The position numbers and the translations under genes are program-made. From assembly GCF_900111615.1 (NCBI RefSeq), contig NZ_FOHU01000009.1:1-64000 (forward strand): a stretch of DNA of 64,000 nt, read 5' to 3'. Shown in pieces: positions 33,634 to 43,321 of this stretch. The first letter of the stretch is position 1. Each line of letters begins with the position of its first letter. Source of the DNA: Natronincola peptidivorans. GTDB lineage: Bacteria > Bacillota > Clostridia > Peptostreptococcales > Natronincolaceae. A model generated the notes under the pieces. That model did not search any database. It saw nothing but the letters and a program-made list of their open reading frames with translations, and had not been told where the DNA came from.

Positions 33634-35625
33634 TTATAGTTTAAATTTTTGTATTTCCTGTTGAAGCCTTTCTGCCAAGTCTGCTAAGGCTTCAGTTGAG
33701 GAGGCAATTTCTTGCATAGAAGCTGTTTGCTCTTCGGTTGCCGCTGAAACATTTTGAATTTCTGATGCAACAGTTTTAGTTGTATTTTCTATGGCATTAG
33801 CGGATGTCACCATGTCCTGACTTCCCTTTGCTACTTCCTGGACAGCAGCAGATATGCCTTCCATTTGATTGTTAACCTGATTGATTAGGTTGGCGATGCT
33901 GTCAAAGGTTTTTTCTGTGCTTTCAACAATGCTGATTCCTTCTTCCACGGTTTTAGCATTTTCATTCATAATCAAGTTTGCGTCCTGTATGCTGGTTTGA
34001 TTTTCTTGAATCAGTTGATTGATATCTTGGGTAGCTCTTTGAGATTCCTCTGCCAGCTTTCTAACCTCTTCTGCTACAACTGCAAAGCCTCTGCCCTGTT
34101 CTCCAGCCCTAGCTGCTTCAATAGCTGCATTTAAAGCTAATAGATTGGTTTGCTCTGCAATACCTCGGATTAGTCTTACAATTTCATTCATTTTGTCAGA
34201 GCTGCTGGTAATATCTAATAAGGCGCCCTTCACTTTATCAGTGCTGTCATTGATTTGACTCATTTGTAGATTTACTTTATGTATCTCATCTTTCCCAATA
34301 TTAGCTTGTTGCAGCGTGTCATTGCTCATCTGATTTATCTCCTGCATATTGCTGGAAACCTCCTCCATACTGGCGGAGATTTCTGATATCACAGAAGTGG
34401 TATTGATGACTTCATTTAATTGATGGTTCATGTTTTCAGCTACCTCTCCAGCTGAAATGGCCACATGCTCCGCCGCTGAAGCCGATTGTTGGGAGGTTGA
34501 GGTAAGCTGTTGTGAGGATGCTGCCACCTGCTGTGATGATTCAGCTACGCTAGTGATAGTTTGCCTCATACTCTCCACTACTGACTGAAATGCAGTGGCT
34601 AAGATACCTATTTCATCCTTTCTTTGCAAAAGTTTCTTCGATAGATTATTGCTAATGTCTAAGCTTGCAATCTCCTTAGCTGCAGTAGCAATTGATGTAA
34701 TAGGCTGCACTAAAGCCCTGCTTACTAAGAAAACCAGTAATATTCCTATTGCTAAAATAATAATGGTAGAAAGAATAAATGCTCTTTGTAACTCACTCAA
34801 ACCAGCTAATGCTTCATCTCTAAAGGAGCCAACTGCAATATACCAGTTGGTTCCTACTACAGAGGAAGTCCCCATATAGATATTATTCCCTCTAAAATGA
34901 TATTCTCCTACATTGATTCTGTCTTCAATGGTACCGCTTAATAATGCCGCTAGTGCTATGTATTCCTCATTTGTCTTAGCTTCTTCTATAAAATTTATTT
35001 GATTTATTATCAGATCCCTGTCTCTATGGGCGATGATTGTTCCTTCTCCATCAATCATATAGGCATAACCAGTTTCTCCAAATGTAATATCATTGGTGAT
35101 CCTGCTTAGAAATGTATCATCTGTAATTCCAACAAGTACTCCTATGATTCTGGCATTCTCATTATATATAGGACTAGCAAAGATAATGCTTATACTATTG
35201 TCTGCTCGATTTACAAGAACTTCAGAGACATTACTTTTCCCTGTAAGAGCTTCCTGAAAATAACCTCTGTCTCCTATATGGGTCTCTGTACCATCGTTCA
35301 GACGGAGCGATCCATTGGTTGCAGCTACACCCATAAGGGCAAATTCCAATCTATTTATTTCTCCCTGTATTAAAGATAATTGAGTATCCCAGTCCATACT
35401 TATGATATCAGTATTTTTTGTCATGGTGTCTAATACATCTATATTTGCTTGTATACTTCTTTCTACTAGTTTCCCAGCATCATAAGCTTTCTCTGGCAAT
35501 GCTCTTTCTACCTCCTGCAATAATGCATTTGCAGAAGTCTGATATGCAATCCCCCCTAAGGCTGCGCTTACCACCAACAATAACCCAGAAAAAATAACAA
35601 TCAGCTTTGTCCCTATTTTCTTCAT
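33634..35625 (-). CDS. Methyl-accepting chemotaxis protein with a Cache sensor domain
   Basis: A 663-residue chemoreceptor. TM1 is at about 7-28, followed by an extracytoplasmic double-Cache region (about 35-275, with [32 protein letters not shown] and [18 protein letters not shown]). TM2 (about 283-303), HAMP and a long cytoplasmic signalling coiled coil follow, with the hairpin tip [40 protein letters not shown]. No CheR-tethering pentapeptide is at the C-terminus. dCache receptors bind small organic molecules such as amino acids or carboxylates. The methylation target regions suit the CheR encoded at 20.2-21.3 kb and CheW at 14.9-15.4 kb. Confidence 0.93.
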   Translation of the reverse strand: MKKIGTKLIVIFSGLLLVVSAALGGIAYQTSANALLQEVERALPEKAYDAGKLVERSIQANIDVLDTMTKNTDIISMDWDTQLSLIQGEINRLEFALMGVAATNGSLRLNDGTETHIGDRGYFQEALTGKSNVSEVLVNRADNSISIIFASPIYNENARIIGVLVGITDDTFLSRITNDITFGETGYAYMIDGEGTIIAHRDRDLIINQINFIEEAKTNEEYIALAALLSGTIEDRINVGEYHFRGNNIYMGTSSVVGTNWYIAVGSFRDEALAGLSELQRAFILSTIIILAIGILLVFLVSRALVQPITSIATAAKEIASLDISNNLSKKLLQRKDEIGILATAFQSVVESMRQTITSVAESSQQVAASSQQLTSTSQQSASAAEHVAISAGEVAENMNHQLNEVINTTSVISEISASMEEVSSNMQEINQMSNDTLQQANIGKDEIHKVNLQMSQINDSTDKVKGALLDITSSSDKMNEIVRLIRGIAEQTNLLALNAAIEAARAGEQGRGFAVVAEEVRKLAEESQRATQDINQLIQENQTSIQDANLIMNENAKTVEEGISIVESTEKTFDSIANLINQVNNQMEGISAAVQEVAKGSQDMVTSANAIENTTKTVASEIQNVSAATEEQTASMQEIASSTEALADLAERLQQEIQKFKL

Positions 35626-35847
35626 ATACCTTCCCCCTTGTCTTTGTGTGTATTGATTTCATTATCTATTTTAATTTATGCTTGTTTATGTTATGCAAGC
35701 TCCCTCTCCTTCTCTATATTTAAGAAAAAGTGTTGTAGAATTTCGTGAAATTTTGCTTTATCATGTTTTATATATACGTTCTTTACCTTTACTTTAAACA
35801 ATTATTAGTTAAAAAGTCCTATTGTTTAAACCTCTTGATTTTTCTTC

Positions 35848-35892
35848 ATAAAAAGAAACCATCACCTGATACCTAAAAGCGATGGTTTTTCT
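35848..35892 (-). terminator. Terminator of the antiporter-UspA transcript
   Basis: AAACCATC/GATGGTTT (35856-35863, 35881-35888); on the minus strand it is followed by CTTTTTATG. It lies 20 nt past the uspA-type stop. Confidence 0.7.
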
Positions 35893-35911
35893 ACATATTT
35901 CTTTTATCTAT

Positions 35912-36754
35912 TTATTTGGCATAGGGAATAAAAAGTACTGGTTCCTTTGAGGCTCTTAACACTGACTCCGCTGTGCTTCCTAATAACAAAGATGGAATAA
36001 AGCTTTCTCCTGTCATACCCATTACAATTAGTTCAACGCCTTTATCATTAGCAACCTTTACTATATTTTTAGATGCAATTCCTTCTTCAATAAGAAACTC
36101 AATTTCACTACCAGAGTCATAAAAATCCTCTCCTAGTTCTACTAGTCTGCCAAGGTAGTTTTCTTTCATTTTATTGACTTCTTCCTGTGTTTCTCCCTTT
36201 TCTACTACTGTTAATAATACCAGTCCTTTAATGTGATTTTGATGGTCCTTCAATCTTTCAATCATATAGGTGGAACAGGTGGAAAAGTCTATAGGACATA
36301 GTATTTTTTCAAATTCTTTCGTCTCCCATATTGCTTCATTGTTTGTTTCATAATGTTTTACTATAAAGACAGGTATCTTACTGGTTCTAGCCACATTAAA
36401 GGCGGTGCTTCCAGCGATAACCTGTTTAAAAACACCTTTCCCAATGGCTCCCATCAAAAGCATGGATACCTCTTCTTCTTCCGCTATTTTTACAATATGT
36501 ACAGAGGGTATCCCGGTTTCAATTCTGCTTTTCACCTGTATACTTTTTGCTTCTAATCTAGCCTCCAATTCTGTTAAGCCCCTTTTTGCTTCCTTGATTA
36601 ATTGTGGTCTATCTTTTTCAATAGTATTTCTATCTACCACATGAAGTAACACAGCTTCCTTTAATCCCATAGCACTTAGTTTTTCTGCCCAATTCAACAG
36701 CAATTCAGTAGTTATGGAAAAATCTATTGGGATTAATACTCTTTCCCACAACAT
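35912..36754 (-). CDS. Tandem universal stress protein
   Basis: A 280-residue protein with two UspA domains (about 1-143 and 148-280). Each has the ATP-binding Gly pattern: MGAIGKGVFKQVIAGSTAFNV in the first and MGMTGESFIPSLLLGSTAESV in the second. It is a soluble cytoplasmic protein, commonly a nucleotide-dependent regulator or stress factor. It lies 69 nt downstream of an antiporter gene without an intervening terminator, so it is probably expressed from the fluoride-riboswitch promoter. Usp proteins are often paired with antiporters and may gate them. Confidence 0.9.
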   Translation of the reverse strand: MLWERVLIPIDFSITTELLLNWAEKLSAMGLKEAVLLHVVDRNTIEKDRPQLIKEAKRGLTELEARLEAKSIQVKSRIETGIPSVHIVKIAEEEEVSMLLMGAIGKGVFKQVIAGSTAFNVARTSKIPVFIVKHYETNNEAIWETKEFEKILCPIDFSTCSTYMIERLKDHQNHIKGLVLLTVVEKGETQEEVNKMKENYLGRLVELGEDFYDSGSEIEFLIEEGIASKNIVKVANDKGVELIVMGMTGESFIPSLLLGSTAESVLRASKEPVLFIPYAK

Positions 36755-36823
36755 ATTCTTCCCTTCTTTCTTTAATGAGCTTTTTGTTTTTTCTCATTTA
36801 ATTATATTGCTGTTATTATCATA

Positions 36824-38032
36824 TCATGATATTTCATTTATTTGTAGACTTCTTTCTTCTGTTAGGATTTTTTCTGCTGAAAGTTTGATTCCAATAGCTC
36901 CTAAAGGTGCCGTTATTAATATAGCCAGCACTGCTATTGTTAGGATTAAATCTCCTGAAGCTACTCCATTTGCTAAAGGAACCCCTGCAATAGCAGCTTG
37001 AACAGTTGCTTTTGGTACATAGGCAATGGTGCAGAATACCTTTTCTTTTGTATTTAGGCCTGTTCCTAATAGAGATAAAAATACCCCAAAGCTTCTAGCC
37101 ATTAAACCAATCGTAACGATGGTTAGTCCCACCCAGCCTGCATCAGCCGCTAGATATATGTTTACTTGGGTTCCCACCAATACAAATAACATTATTTCTG
37201 CAAAAACCCATATCTTTTTTAAGGTGCCTGAAAGTTGATTGGCTATACTTGGGCTTTTCTCAAGGATAATGAATCCTATAAGCATCACAGCTAATAATGT
37301 TGCTATTGGAACTATGTCCTGTAGCACATCCTCTAGCTTTGTCAGCATGATGGCTGAACCCAACACCAATAAAATTTTTTTAGTGTTCTCTATATGAAAA
37401 TGGTTAAAGAGAAAGAGTAATCCCATACTCAATATAATCCCCAATGCTGCTCCTATCCCAATAGATATGGGTATATCAAACATCTGTCTAAAAAGACTAA
37501 CGTTTTTCCCACCATACATACCTAACAGTGCAGAAAAGATAGTAATAGACACTACTGCTTCTATAGATACCCCTGCTAATATTCTTGTTGGAATTCCTTT
37601 GGCTTCTCCCATTTTCCTTTCAATAAAGGAAAGCATCTGGGGTACAACAACAGTAGGGGAAACTGCTGCCAATATAAATCCAAGCATACCGGCTTCTAAT
37701 CTAGAAATCGATAAAAGTCTACTGGCTACAAACATAATGGTTACCCCTTCAAATATCGCTGGAATAAAGCATAAACCAAATGCCGATACTCCTACTTTAC
37801 TCAAGGCCTCTCTTTTAATACCTAGGCCTGCTCTAATCAAAATAACCAATAGAGCTATTTTTCTGATATCACTAGAAATATTTAATAAGCTTTCATCAAT
37901 CCAGTCCAATCCATAGGGTCCTATCAGAATGCCTGCAATTAACATCCCTAACAAACCTGGTAGTTTTAGTTTCCTAAATATTTTATTAAGTAACAAACCA
38001 CTCAAAACAATTAATGCCAAACTAAATGCCAT
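36824..38032 (-). CDS. Cation:proton antiporter (CPA family), fluoride-riboswitch controlled
   Basis: A 402-residue integral membrane protein with about 12 TM helices and the monovalent cation:proton antiporter fold. It starts MAFSLALIVLSGLLLNKIFRKLKLPGLLGMLIAGILIGPYGL, with AVSPTVVVPQ mid-protein (the ND/NP-type ion-site region of the family). ATG 38032 has AGGAGG 9 nt upstream and matches the paralogue start; the frame extends further but runs into the riboswitch terminator. A fluoride riboswitch directly precedes it. A role in restoring pH or ion balance during fluoride stress is inferred. It is paralogous to the upstream gene at 38236. Confidence 0.88.
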   Translation of the reverse strand: MAFSLALIVLSGLLLNKIFRKLKLPGLLGMLIAGILIGPYGLDWIDESLLNISSDIRKIALLVILIRAGLGIKREALSKVGVSAFGLCFIPAIFEGVTIMFVASRLLSISRLEAGMLGFILAAVSPTVVVPQMLSFIERKMGEAKGIPTRILAGVSIEAVVSITIFSALLGMYGGKNVSLFRQMFDIPISIGIGAALGIILSMGLLFLFNHFHIENTKKILLVLGSAIMLTKLEDVLQDIVPIATLLAVMLIGFIILEKSPSIANQLSGTLKKIWVFAEIMLFVLVGTQVNIYLAADAGWVGLTIVTIGLMARSFGVFLSLLGTGLNTKEKVFCTIAYVPKATVQAAIAGVPLANGVASGDLILTIAVLAILITAPLGAIGIKLSAEKILTEERSLQINEIS

Positions 38033-38078
38033 CCTACAACTCCTCCTATTCTTTTTAAAAATATAATGTTGAAAACAC

Positions 38079-38118
38079 AAAAAACCCCTATAAAACAATG
38101 TTTAAATTGTCTTACAGG
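38079..38118 (-). terminator. Regulated terminator of the fluoride riboswitch
   Basis: On the minus strand CCTGTAAGACAAT pairs with ATTGTTTTATAGG (13 pairs including G-U) followed by GGTTTTTT. Its first bases CCT are the last bases of the aptamer pseudoknot strand, so aptamer folding and termination exclude each other. Confidence 0.8.
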
Positions 38119-38183
38119 AGTCATTAACCGAGCTTTTGAATAAATATTTAAAGTCAGTGCTTGAGGGCGAACTCCATCGCCTA
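38116..38183 (-). ncRNA. Fluoride riboswitch (crcB motif) aptamer
   Basis: The minus strand reads AGGCGATGGAGTTCGCC (38166-38182), then a variable stem, then TTAATGACTCCT (38116-38127). These are the hallmark conserved blocks of the fluoride riboswitch: the GGNGAUGG...UCNCC hairpin, with GGAGU pairing long-range with GACUCC. The P3 region is longer than in the best-known examples. It lies about 85 nt upstream of the antiporter start and is followed by an overlapping terminator, so fluoride binding should switch the gene on. Confidence 0.92.
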
Positions 38184-38202
38184 CACTATTAATTTATCTA
38201 AG

Positions 38203-38231
38203 ATTATACCATAAGCTTTTTGACCTTGCAA
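38203..38231 (-). promoter_or_regulatory. Promoter of the fluoride-riboswitch transcript
   Basis: On the minus strand TTGCAA (38226-38231), exactly 17 nt, TATAAT (38203-38208). It lies between the stop of the upstream antiporter gene and the aptamer, so the riboswitch controls the downstream antiporter and usp gene only. Confidence 0.8.
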
Positions 38232-38235
38232 CACC

Positions 38236-39426
38236 TTACTGGATGTCATCTACTGTTAACCATCTTTCTCTCGTGATTTTTATCCCTAGAGAACCTAAAG
38301 GGGCGGTTATGATAATGGCTAAGACAGCTATAGCCAACATGCTTTCTCCATTAGGAATGCCTAATGACATAGGAATAGCGCCAATGGCAGCCTGGACAGT
38401 TGCTTTGGGTAGAAAGGATAGGATGCAAAATAATTTTTCCTTCCTATTTAAACTAGTTCCTTGCAGTGCAATCAATACTCCTATGCTTCTAGCTAATAAC
38501 CCTGCAATAATAATAATCAAGCCTACCAGTCCAGAGGCAATAGCAGTGCTGACATTCACCTCTGCACCTACCAATACAAATAGCAATAGCTGTGCAAATA
38601 CCCAGATTTTATTGAATTTACTACCAATCCGATTGGCTATTTTAGGGTATTTTTCTAGCAAGATAAACCCTGTCATCATCACCCCTAATAAAGCTGCTAT
38701 TGGTACGATTTCTTGTAATAAATCCTCTGTCCCTGCCAAAATGATAGCTGCTCCCAGCAGCACCAGTACCTTCTCAGTATCCCGCATTGGATACTTTTTA
38801 AATATATAGATTAGAAGCATGCCTATTGCTGCTCCCAATACGATCCCCAGTAAAATGGAAACTGGAATGTTAAAGAGCTGCCTTGCTAGATAGATATCTC
38901 CTCCTCCATAGAGACCCAAAAATGTAGTAAACAAAGTTATTGCAAAGACATCGTCTACAGAGGCTGCTGCTAGAATAAGAGTAGGAATTCCTTTTTTTTC
39001 CCCTAGCTTTTTCTCCTTTAGATCCAGCATTTCTGGAACAATCACAGCGGGAGACACAGCGGCTATAATAAACCCAAGGATTGCTGCTTGCAGCATAGAC
39101 ATATCCAATATAAGACTGGCAACAGCTGTAATAACAAAGCCCTCCAGCAATACGGGAAAAAAACTCATTTTTATGGCTGGACCTCCTACTTTTTTTAGGT
39201 CCTGTTTATTTAAGCTTAGTCCTGCCCTTAGAAGAATAATAATCAGGGCAATTTTTCTCAGTTCTGAAGAAATTGCCAACAGATCCTCATCTATCAGGTT
39301 AAGGCTGTGGGGACCTATCAGTATCCCCAGCGTCAGCATACCCAGTAATCCCGGAAGATATAATCTATCAAAGGTTTTGTTAAATAATAATCCCAAAAGA
39401 ATAATCAAAGCTAGACTTAAAGCCAT
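38236..39426 (-). CDS. Cation:proton antiporter (CPA family), upstream paralogue
   Basis: A 396-residue antiporter with about 12 TM helices, paralogous along its length to the gene that follows it (for example MALSLALIILLGLLFNKTFDRLYLPGLLGMLTLG at the start, AVSPAVIVPEM mid-protein, and KATVQAAIGAIPMSLGIPNGESML near the end). It probably exchanges Na+ or K+ for H+ across the cytoplasmic membrane. No riboswitch precedes this copy, so the pair is the product of a tandem duplication with diverged regulation. GAGAGG lies about 8 nt upstream of the ATG. Confidence 0.88.
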   Translation of the reverse strand: MALSLALIILLGLLFNKTFDRLYLPGLLGMLTLGILIGPHSLNLIDEDLLAISSELRKIALIIILLRAGLSLNKQDLKKVGGPAIKMSFFPVLLEGFVITAVASLILDMSMLQAAILGFIIAAVSPAVIVPEMLDLKEKKLGEKKGIPTLILAAASVDDVFAITLFTTFLGLYGGGDIYLARQLFNIPVSILLGIVLGAAIGMLLIYIFKKYPMRDTEKVLVLLGAAIILAGTEDLLQEIVPIAALLGVMMTGFILLEKYPKIANRIGSKFNKIWVFAQLLLFVLVGAEVNVSTAIASGLVGLIIIIAGLLARSIGVLIALQGTSLNRKEKLFCILSFLPKATVQAAIGAIPMSLGIPNGESMLAIAVLAIIITAPLGSLGIKITRERWLTVDDIQ

Positions 39427-39530
39427 TTTTTTGCCTCTCTTCTTAAGTAATTCTATCCATTACAGCTATATTATTTTCTCTTTAGTACTACTTTATCCTG
39501 TAGTAGTTATATAATTGTCCTCATTACCAC

Positions 39531-39573
39531 AAAAAAAGACACCAATCCTTCTACAATAGATTGATGTCTTTTA
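39531..39573 (-). terminator. Intrinsic terminator of the RND-TetR operon
   Basis: AAAAGACACCAATC/GATTGATGTCTTTT (39534-39547, 39559-39572; one mismatch), followed on the minus strand by a T-run. Confidence 0.85.
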
Positions 39574-39583
39574 ATTCCATTTT

Positions 39584-40177
39584 TTATTTGCTATTGCCTA
39601 TACCCTTAAATACTAGATCAATCAAGGCTGAGGGATCAATATCTTCTGCCTTCTTTTGATCAAAGTAAATCTGTTTTGCATAATTGAGGTTAATTGCTCC
39701 CATAATGGTAAGGGCAGCTGTTTCGATATCTATCTCCTGTCTAAACTCTTGGTTTTTTATGCCCCCTTCTATAATTGCTAAAAGGAAATCATGTATTTTT
39801 CTTTGTTCCTCTCTTAACCACTGCTTCATCCCTACTGATAAATTATCATATTTAAATCCAGTGGTTTCTGTCATATCAATATGATGCTGCAAAAATTTTC
39901 CATGATAGTCTGCAAAAGCAATGAGTTTTTCCCTAGTAGTCTTTTTTCCTGCAGCAATTCCTTTAGCTCCTTCTATATAGACTTCTATCATTCTTCGTAT
40001 CATTTCCTGAAATAATTCTTTTTTACTGGAAAAGTACTCATAGACAGTCCCCTTTCCAATACCGGCTTTCCTTGCTATCTCTTCCATCTTTGCTTCATGA
40101 AAGCCATGTTTAGAAAAAACTTTGAAGGCTGCTTGAATGATTTCAAACTCTCTTTTTTCTTTTAGGTTTATTTTCAT
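39584..40177 (-). CDS. TetR-family transcriptional regulator
   Basis: A 197-residue repressor. The helix-turn-helix spans about residues 10-55 (EIIQAAFKVFSKHGFHEAKMEEIARKAGIGKGTVYEYFSSKKELF), and a ligand-binding helical domain follows, including a TetR_C-like SVGMKQWLREEQRKI region. It is the last gene of the MFP-RND operon, so it probably represses its own operon through the palindrome at 44585-44602. I prefer ATG 40177 (8 nt after GAGG); the in-frame GTG at 40186 lies inside the ribosome site. The inducer is unknown, probably a substrate of the pump. Confidence 0.88.
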   Translation of the reverse strand: MKINLKEKREFEIIQAAFKVFSKHGFHEAKMEEIARKAGIGKGTVYEYFSSKKELFQEMIRRMIEVYIEGAKGIAAGKKTTREKLIAFADYHGKFLQHHIDMTETTGFKYDNLSVGMKQWLREEQRKIHDFLLAIIEGGIKNQEFRQEIDIETAALTIMGAINLNYAKQIYFDQKKAEDIDPSALIDLVFKGIGNSK

Positions 40178-40192
40178 TTTTGCCACCTCAAT

Positions 40193-43100
40193 CTACTGAC
40201 TTTCAATAGTTGTTTCTTTTCTTCCTTTAATTCTGTTCTTTATACCTATTGAAAAATCATCCACTAGGGTATATACAACCGGTATTAGCACCAGCGTCAA
40301 TAAGGTTGATAGCAATAATCCACCAATAACGACCGTCGCCATAGGAGCTTGGACTTCCGCGCCTTCACCTATGCCAATAGCTAAGGGTAGTAAACCTAAA
40401 GCTGTTGTAAGGGTGGTCATTAATATAGGTCTCAGTCTTATAGGCCCCGCAGAAAGAATGGCTTCCCTTCTATCCTTTCCAGCTGCCCTTAGGGTGTTAA
40501 TATAATCTACCAATACAATGGCATTGTTTACCACGATCCCCGCCAGCATGATAACACCGATCATTGCTGGTACACTGATAGAGCGGTTGGTAATAAATAG
40601 ACCCAATAGTCCTCCTGAGAAGGCAAGGGGTACTGAAAGTATAATGGTAAAGGGGTGTAGTAAAGATTCAAATTGAGCTGCCAGTACCATGTAAATCAAT
40701 GCTACCGCCAGAACTAAGGCCAACATTAAATCTGCAATAGCATCATTCAATTCTTGATTCTGGCCTCCAAATTCGTAGAAATATCCCTGCGGTAAATTAT
40801 AGTTCTTCAACAGAGCATCAATGTCTGCTGTCACACTTCTAAGATCTCTATCCCCTATTTGTCCAGAAACGGTAACCACTCTTTGCTGTCCTTCACGGTT
40901 GATGCGGATAGGTCCTCTTTCTACACTTATATCAGCTACTTCCTTCAGGGGAACAATTCCTCCTGTGGCTGTTGCTACCCCTATTTGTTCAAGGTTTTTT
41001 ATGCTTTCCGTCACCTGACTATCTCCTTTGATGACAACATCGATTTCGTTTCCATCATAGGTATATCTTGTAGCTGTTATTCCTGATGCAGCGTTTCTTA
41101 TGTTATTAGCTATCTGAGATGTGGTTAGACCATAGGTGGCGGCACGATACTTGTCAATAGTAACCTGCACCTCCGGATTTCCTTCACTAAAGCTGGTGTT
41201 TATTTCCCTAGTTCCATCTACCGATTCTGCCAGTCTTTTGAAATCTTCAGCTATTTCCTCTAATCTTTCCAAGCTATCTCCTTTAATGCTGATGTTAATA
41301 GGATCTCCGCCTAATCCCATCATCATATTGGCTGATTCAGTAACTCTAAATTCTGCCCCAGGAATATCTCTAATCAACATTCTAATTTCATCAGCAATTT
41401 CCTTTGAGCTCCTTCTTCGTTCACTTAATGGAGTAAGAGCTACTGTCACTGTCCCTCTATTGGCACCTCCACCCATCATAGCACCCATTCCTCCACCAGT
41501 GATGGAGGAGAACACGATATCTGTTTCTTCAACAGAGGCAATAAGTTCTTCTACCTCTAAAAGCACCTCATTTGTCTGATATAGCTGTGAACCTGCTGGT
41601 AAGGATACTCTAACACTTACTTCTCCTTCATCTACAGCAGGGAAAAACTCAGCTCCCACAACAAAGACTGACATCATACTGCCTAGAAACACTAGGATTG
41701 CAATTAATACTGTTGTTTTCCTATGACCTAAGCCCCAGTTCAGTATTTTTTTATAACGGTTTTCAACGCTGGTAAATATTCGATCAAAGCTATTGTAGAC
41801 AAAATCAAATCTTTTGACCTTTCCTTCTTTTCTCTGCCCCTTTGCATGACTGACTCTTAATATTTTAGAGGACAGCATTGGAATCAAGGTTAGGGATACC
41901 AGTAAAGAAGCCAATAAAGATAAGGTTACCGTCAAAGCCAATTCCCTAAAAATGGTAGAGGTGATTCCCCCAACAAATACAATAGGGATAAATACTGCTA
42001 TGGTAGTAAGCGTAGAGGCTGTAACCGCCATAGCTACCTCTGAGGCCCCTGAAATGGCTGCATCTCTTCTGGAAAGTCCTTCTGTTCTTAAACGATAGAT
42101 ATTCTCTAATACAACAATGGCATTGTCCACCAGCATACCCACTCCTAAGGCTAATCCTCCTAGGGTCATTAGGTTTAAGGTAATATCATTAAAATATAAT
42201 AATATAAAGGTTGCGATCACTGATAAGGGAATAGAAGTCCCTATAATCAGGGTAGTTCTAATATTTCTTAAGAAAAGGTATAGAATTGCTATCGCCAGCA
42301 ATGCACCAAAAACTGCGTTTTTAAATACATTTTCAATGGCCTCATTGATAAAAATAGATTGGTCAAAGACTGAAGTAATCTCTATATGAGGATAATCCTC
42401 CTGCAGTCTTTCTATCTCTCTATGAATTAAATTTGCCACCTGTACTGTATTGGTTCCAGATTGTTTTTGTATGGACATATTAATACTGTCCTGACCATTT
42501 GCCCTAGATATGGTATTGATCTCATCTGGCTCCATAACCACTTCTGCTATATCCTGTAGTTTAATAATACCACCTGTTGGTAGTGTTATAGGCATCTCTT
42601 GTATTTCTTCTATAGAACGAAACTCCCCCATCGTCCTAATAGCAAGCTCTTCTTCCCCTCTATTTACTGTCCCTCCTGGGAGATTCAAGTTAGATGCTCC
42701 TATTAATTGAGCAAGCTGCCCTATGTTTAAACCATAAGCATCCAAGCTTTGTTGATTTACCTTAACCTGTACTTGATTGGTATAGCCCCCTGATATATCT
42801 ACAGAAGCTACACCTTCCAGTCTTTCAAACCTTGATTTCATGGTATCCTCAGCCAATGTCTGTAGAGCTGCTAGATCTCCACTATTGGTTACGGATAGCT
42901 GGATAATGGGAGTAGCATTAGGATCTATTTTCATTACCATTGGCTCCGATGCACCATCTGGCAGCATCCCTTTAATCATATCTACCTTTTCCCGCATTTC
43001 CAGAGCAACAAAATCCATATCTGTACCAAAGTCAAATTGAGCAATAACAATGGAGCTGCCCTGAGAGGATATGGAGTTTACGCTTTCAATATTGCTAACA

Positions 43101-43318
43101 GTAGCTACTGCTCCTTCTATAGGTCTGGTGATTAAATTCTCCATTTCTTGTGGTCCTACACCTGAATAAGAGGTGTTTACAATAGCAACCGGCACTTCTA
43201 TTTCTGGCAATAAATCCAATGGCAATCGGCTTAAGGAAACAGTTCCTAACAGCACAATGATTAGCATCAGCATGACTATGGATACTGGTCTATTTACTGC
43301 TAATTTTGATAAATTCAT
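40193..43318 (-). CDS. RND-family multidrug efflux permease (AcrB/SwrC-like)
   Basis: A 1,041-residue inner-membrane proton-driven transporter with the 12-TM RND layout. One N-terminal helix is followed by a large extracytoplasmic loop, helices 2-6 with the proton-relay GVGMLVDNAIVVLENIYR near residue 398, a second large loop, and helices 8-12 ending in GLLPLAIGIGEGAEVQAPMATVVIGG. It resembles the Gram-positive SwrC/YerP branch. The gene starts 3 nt after the membrane-fusion protein stop. No outer-membrane factor gene is present, as expected in a Gram-positive cell. Substrates could be lipopeptides, detergents or drugs. Confidence 0.93.
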   Translation of the reverse strand: MNLSKLAVNRPVSIVMLMLIIVLLGTVSLSRLPLDLLPEIEVPVAIVNTSYSGVGPQEMENLITRPIEGAVATVSNIESVNSISSQGSSIVIAQFDFGTDMDFVALEMREKVDMIKGMLPDGASEPMVMKIDPNATPIIQLSVTNSGDLAALQTLAEDTMKSRFERLEGVASVDISGGYTNQVQVKVNQQSLDAYGLNIGQLAQLIGASNLNLPGGTVNRGEEELAIRTMGEFRSIEEIQEMPITLPTGGIIKLQDIAEVVMEPDEINTISRANGQDSINMSIQKQSGTNTVQVANLIHREIERLQEDYPHIEITSVFDQSIFINEAIENVFKNAVFGALLAIAILYLFLRNIRTTLIIGTSIPLSVIATFILLYFNDITLNLMTLGGLALGVGMLVDNAIVVLENIYRLRTEGLSRRDAAISGASEVAMAVTASTLTTIAVFIPIVFVGGITSTIFRELALTVTLSLLASLLVSLTLIPMLSSKILRVSHAKGQRKEGKVKRFDFVYNSFDRIFTSVENRYKKILNWGLGHRKTTVLIAILVFLGSMMSVFVVGAEFFPAVDEGEVSVRVSLPAGSQLYQTNEVLLEVEELIASVEETDIVFSSITGGGMGAMMGGGANRGTVTVALTPLSERRRSSKEIADEIRMLIRDIPGAEFRVTESANMMMGLGGDPINISIKGDSLERLEEIAEDFKRLAESVDGTREINTSFSEGNPEVQVTIDKYRAATYGLTTSQIANNIRNAASGITATRYTYDGNEIDVVIKGDSQVTESIKNLEQIGVATATGGIVPLKEVADISVERGPIRINREGQQRVVTVSGQIGDRDLRSVTADIDALLKNYNLPQGYFYEFGGQNQELNDAIADLMLALVLAVALIYMVLAAQFESLLHPFTIILSVPLAFSGGLLGLFITNRSISVPAMIGVIMLAGIVVNNAIVLVDYINTLRAAGKDRREAILSAGPIRLRPILMTTLTTALGLLPLAIGIGEGAEVQAPMATVVIGGLLLSTLLTLVLIPVVYTLVDDFSIGIKNRIKGRKETTIESQ

Positions 43319-43321
43319 CTA

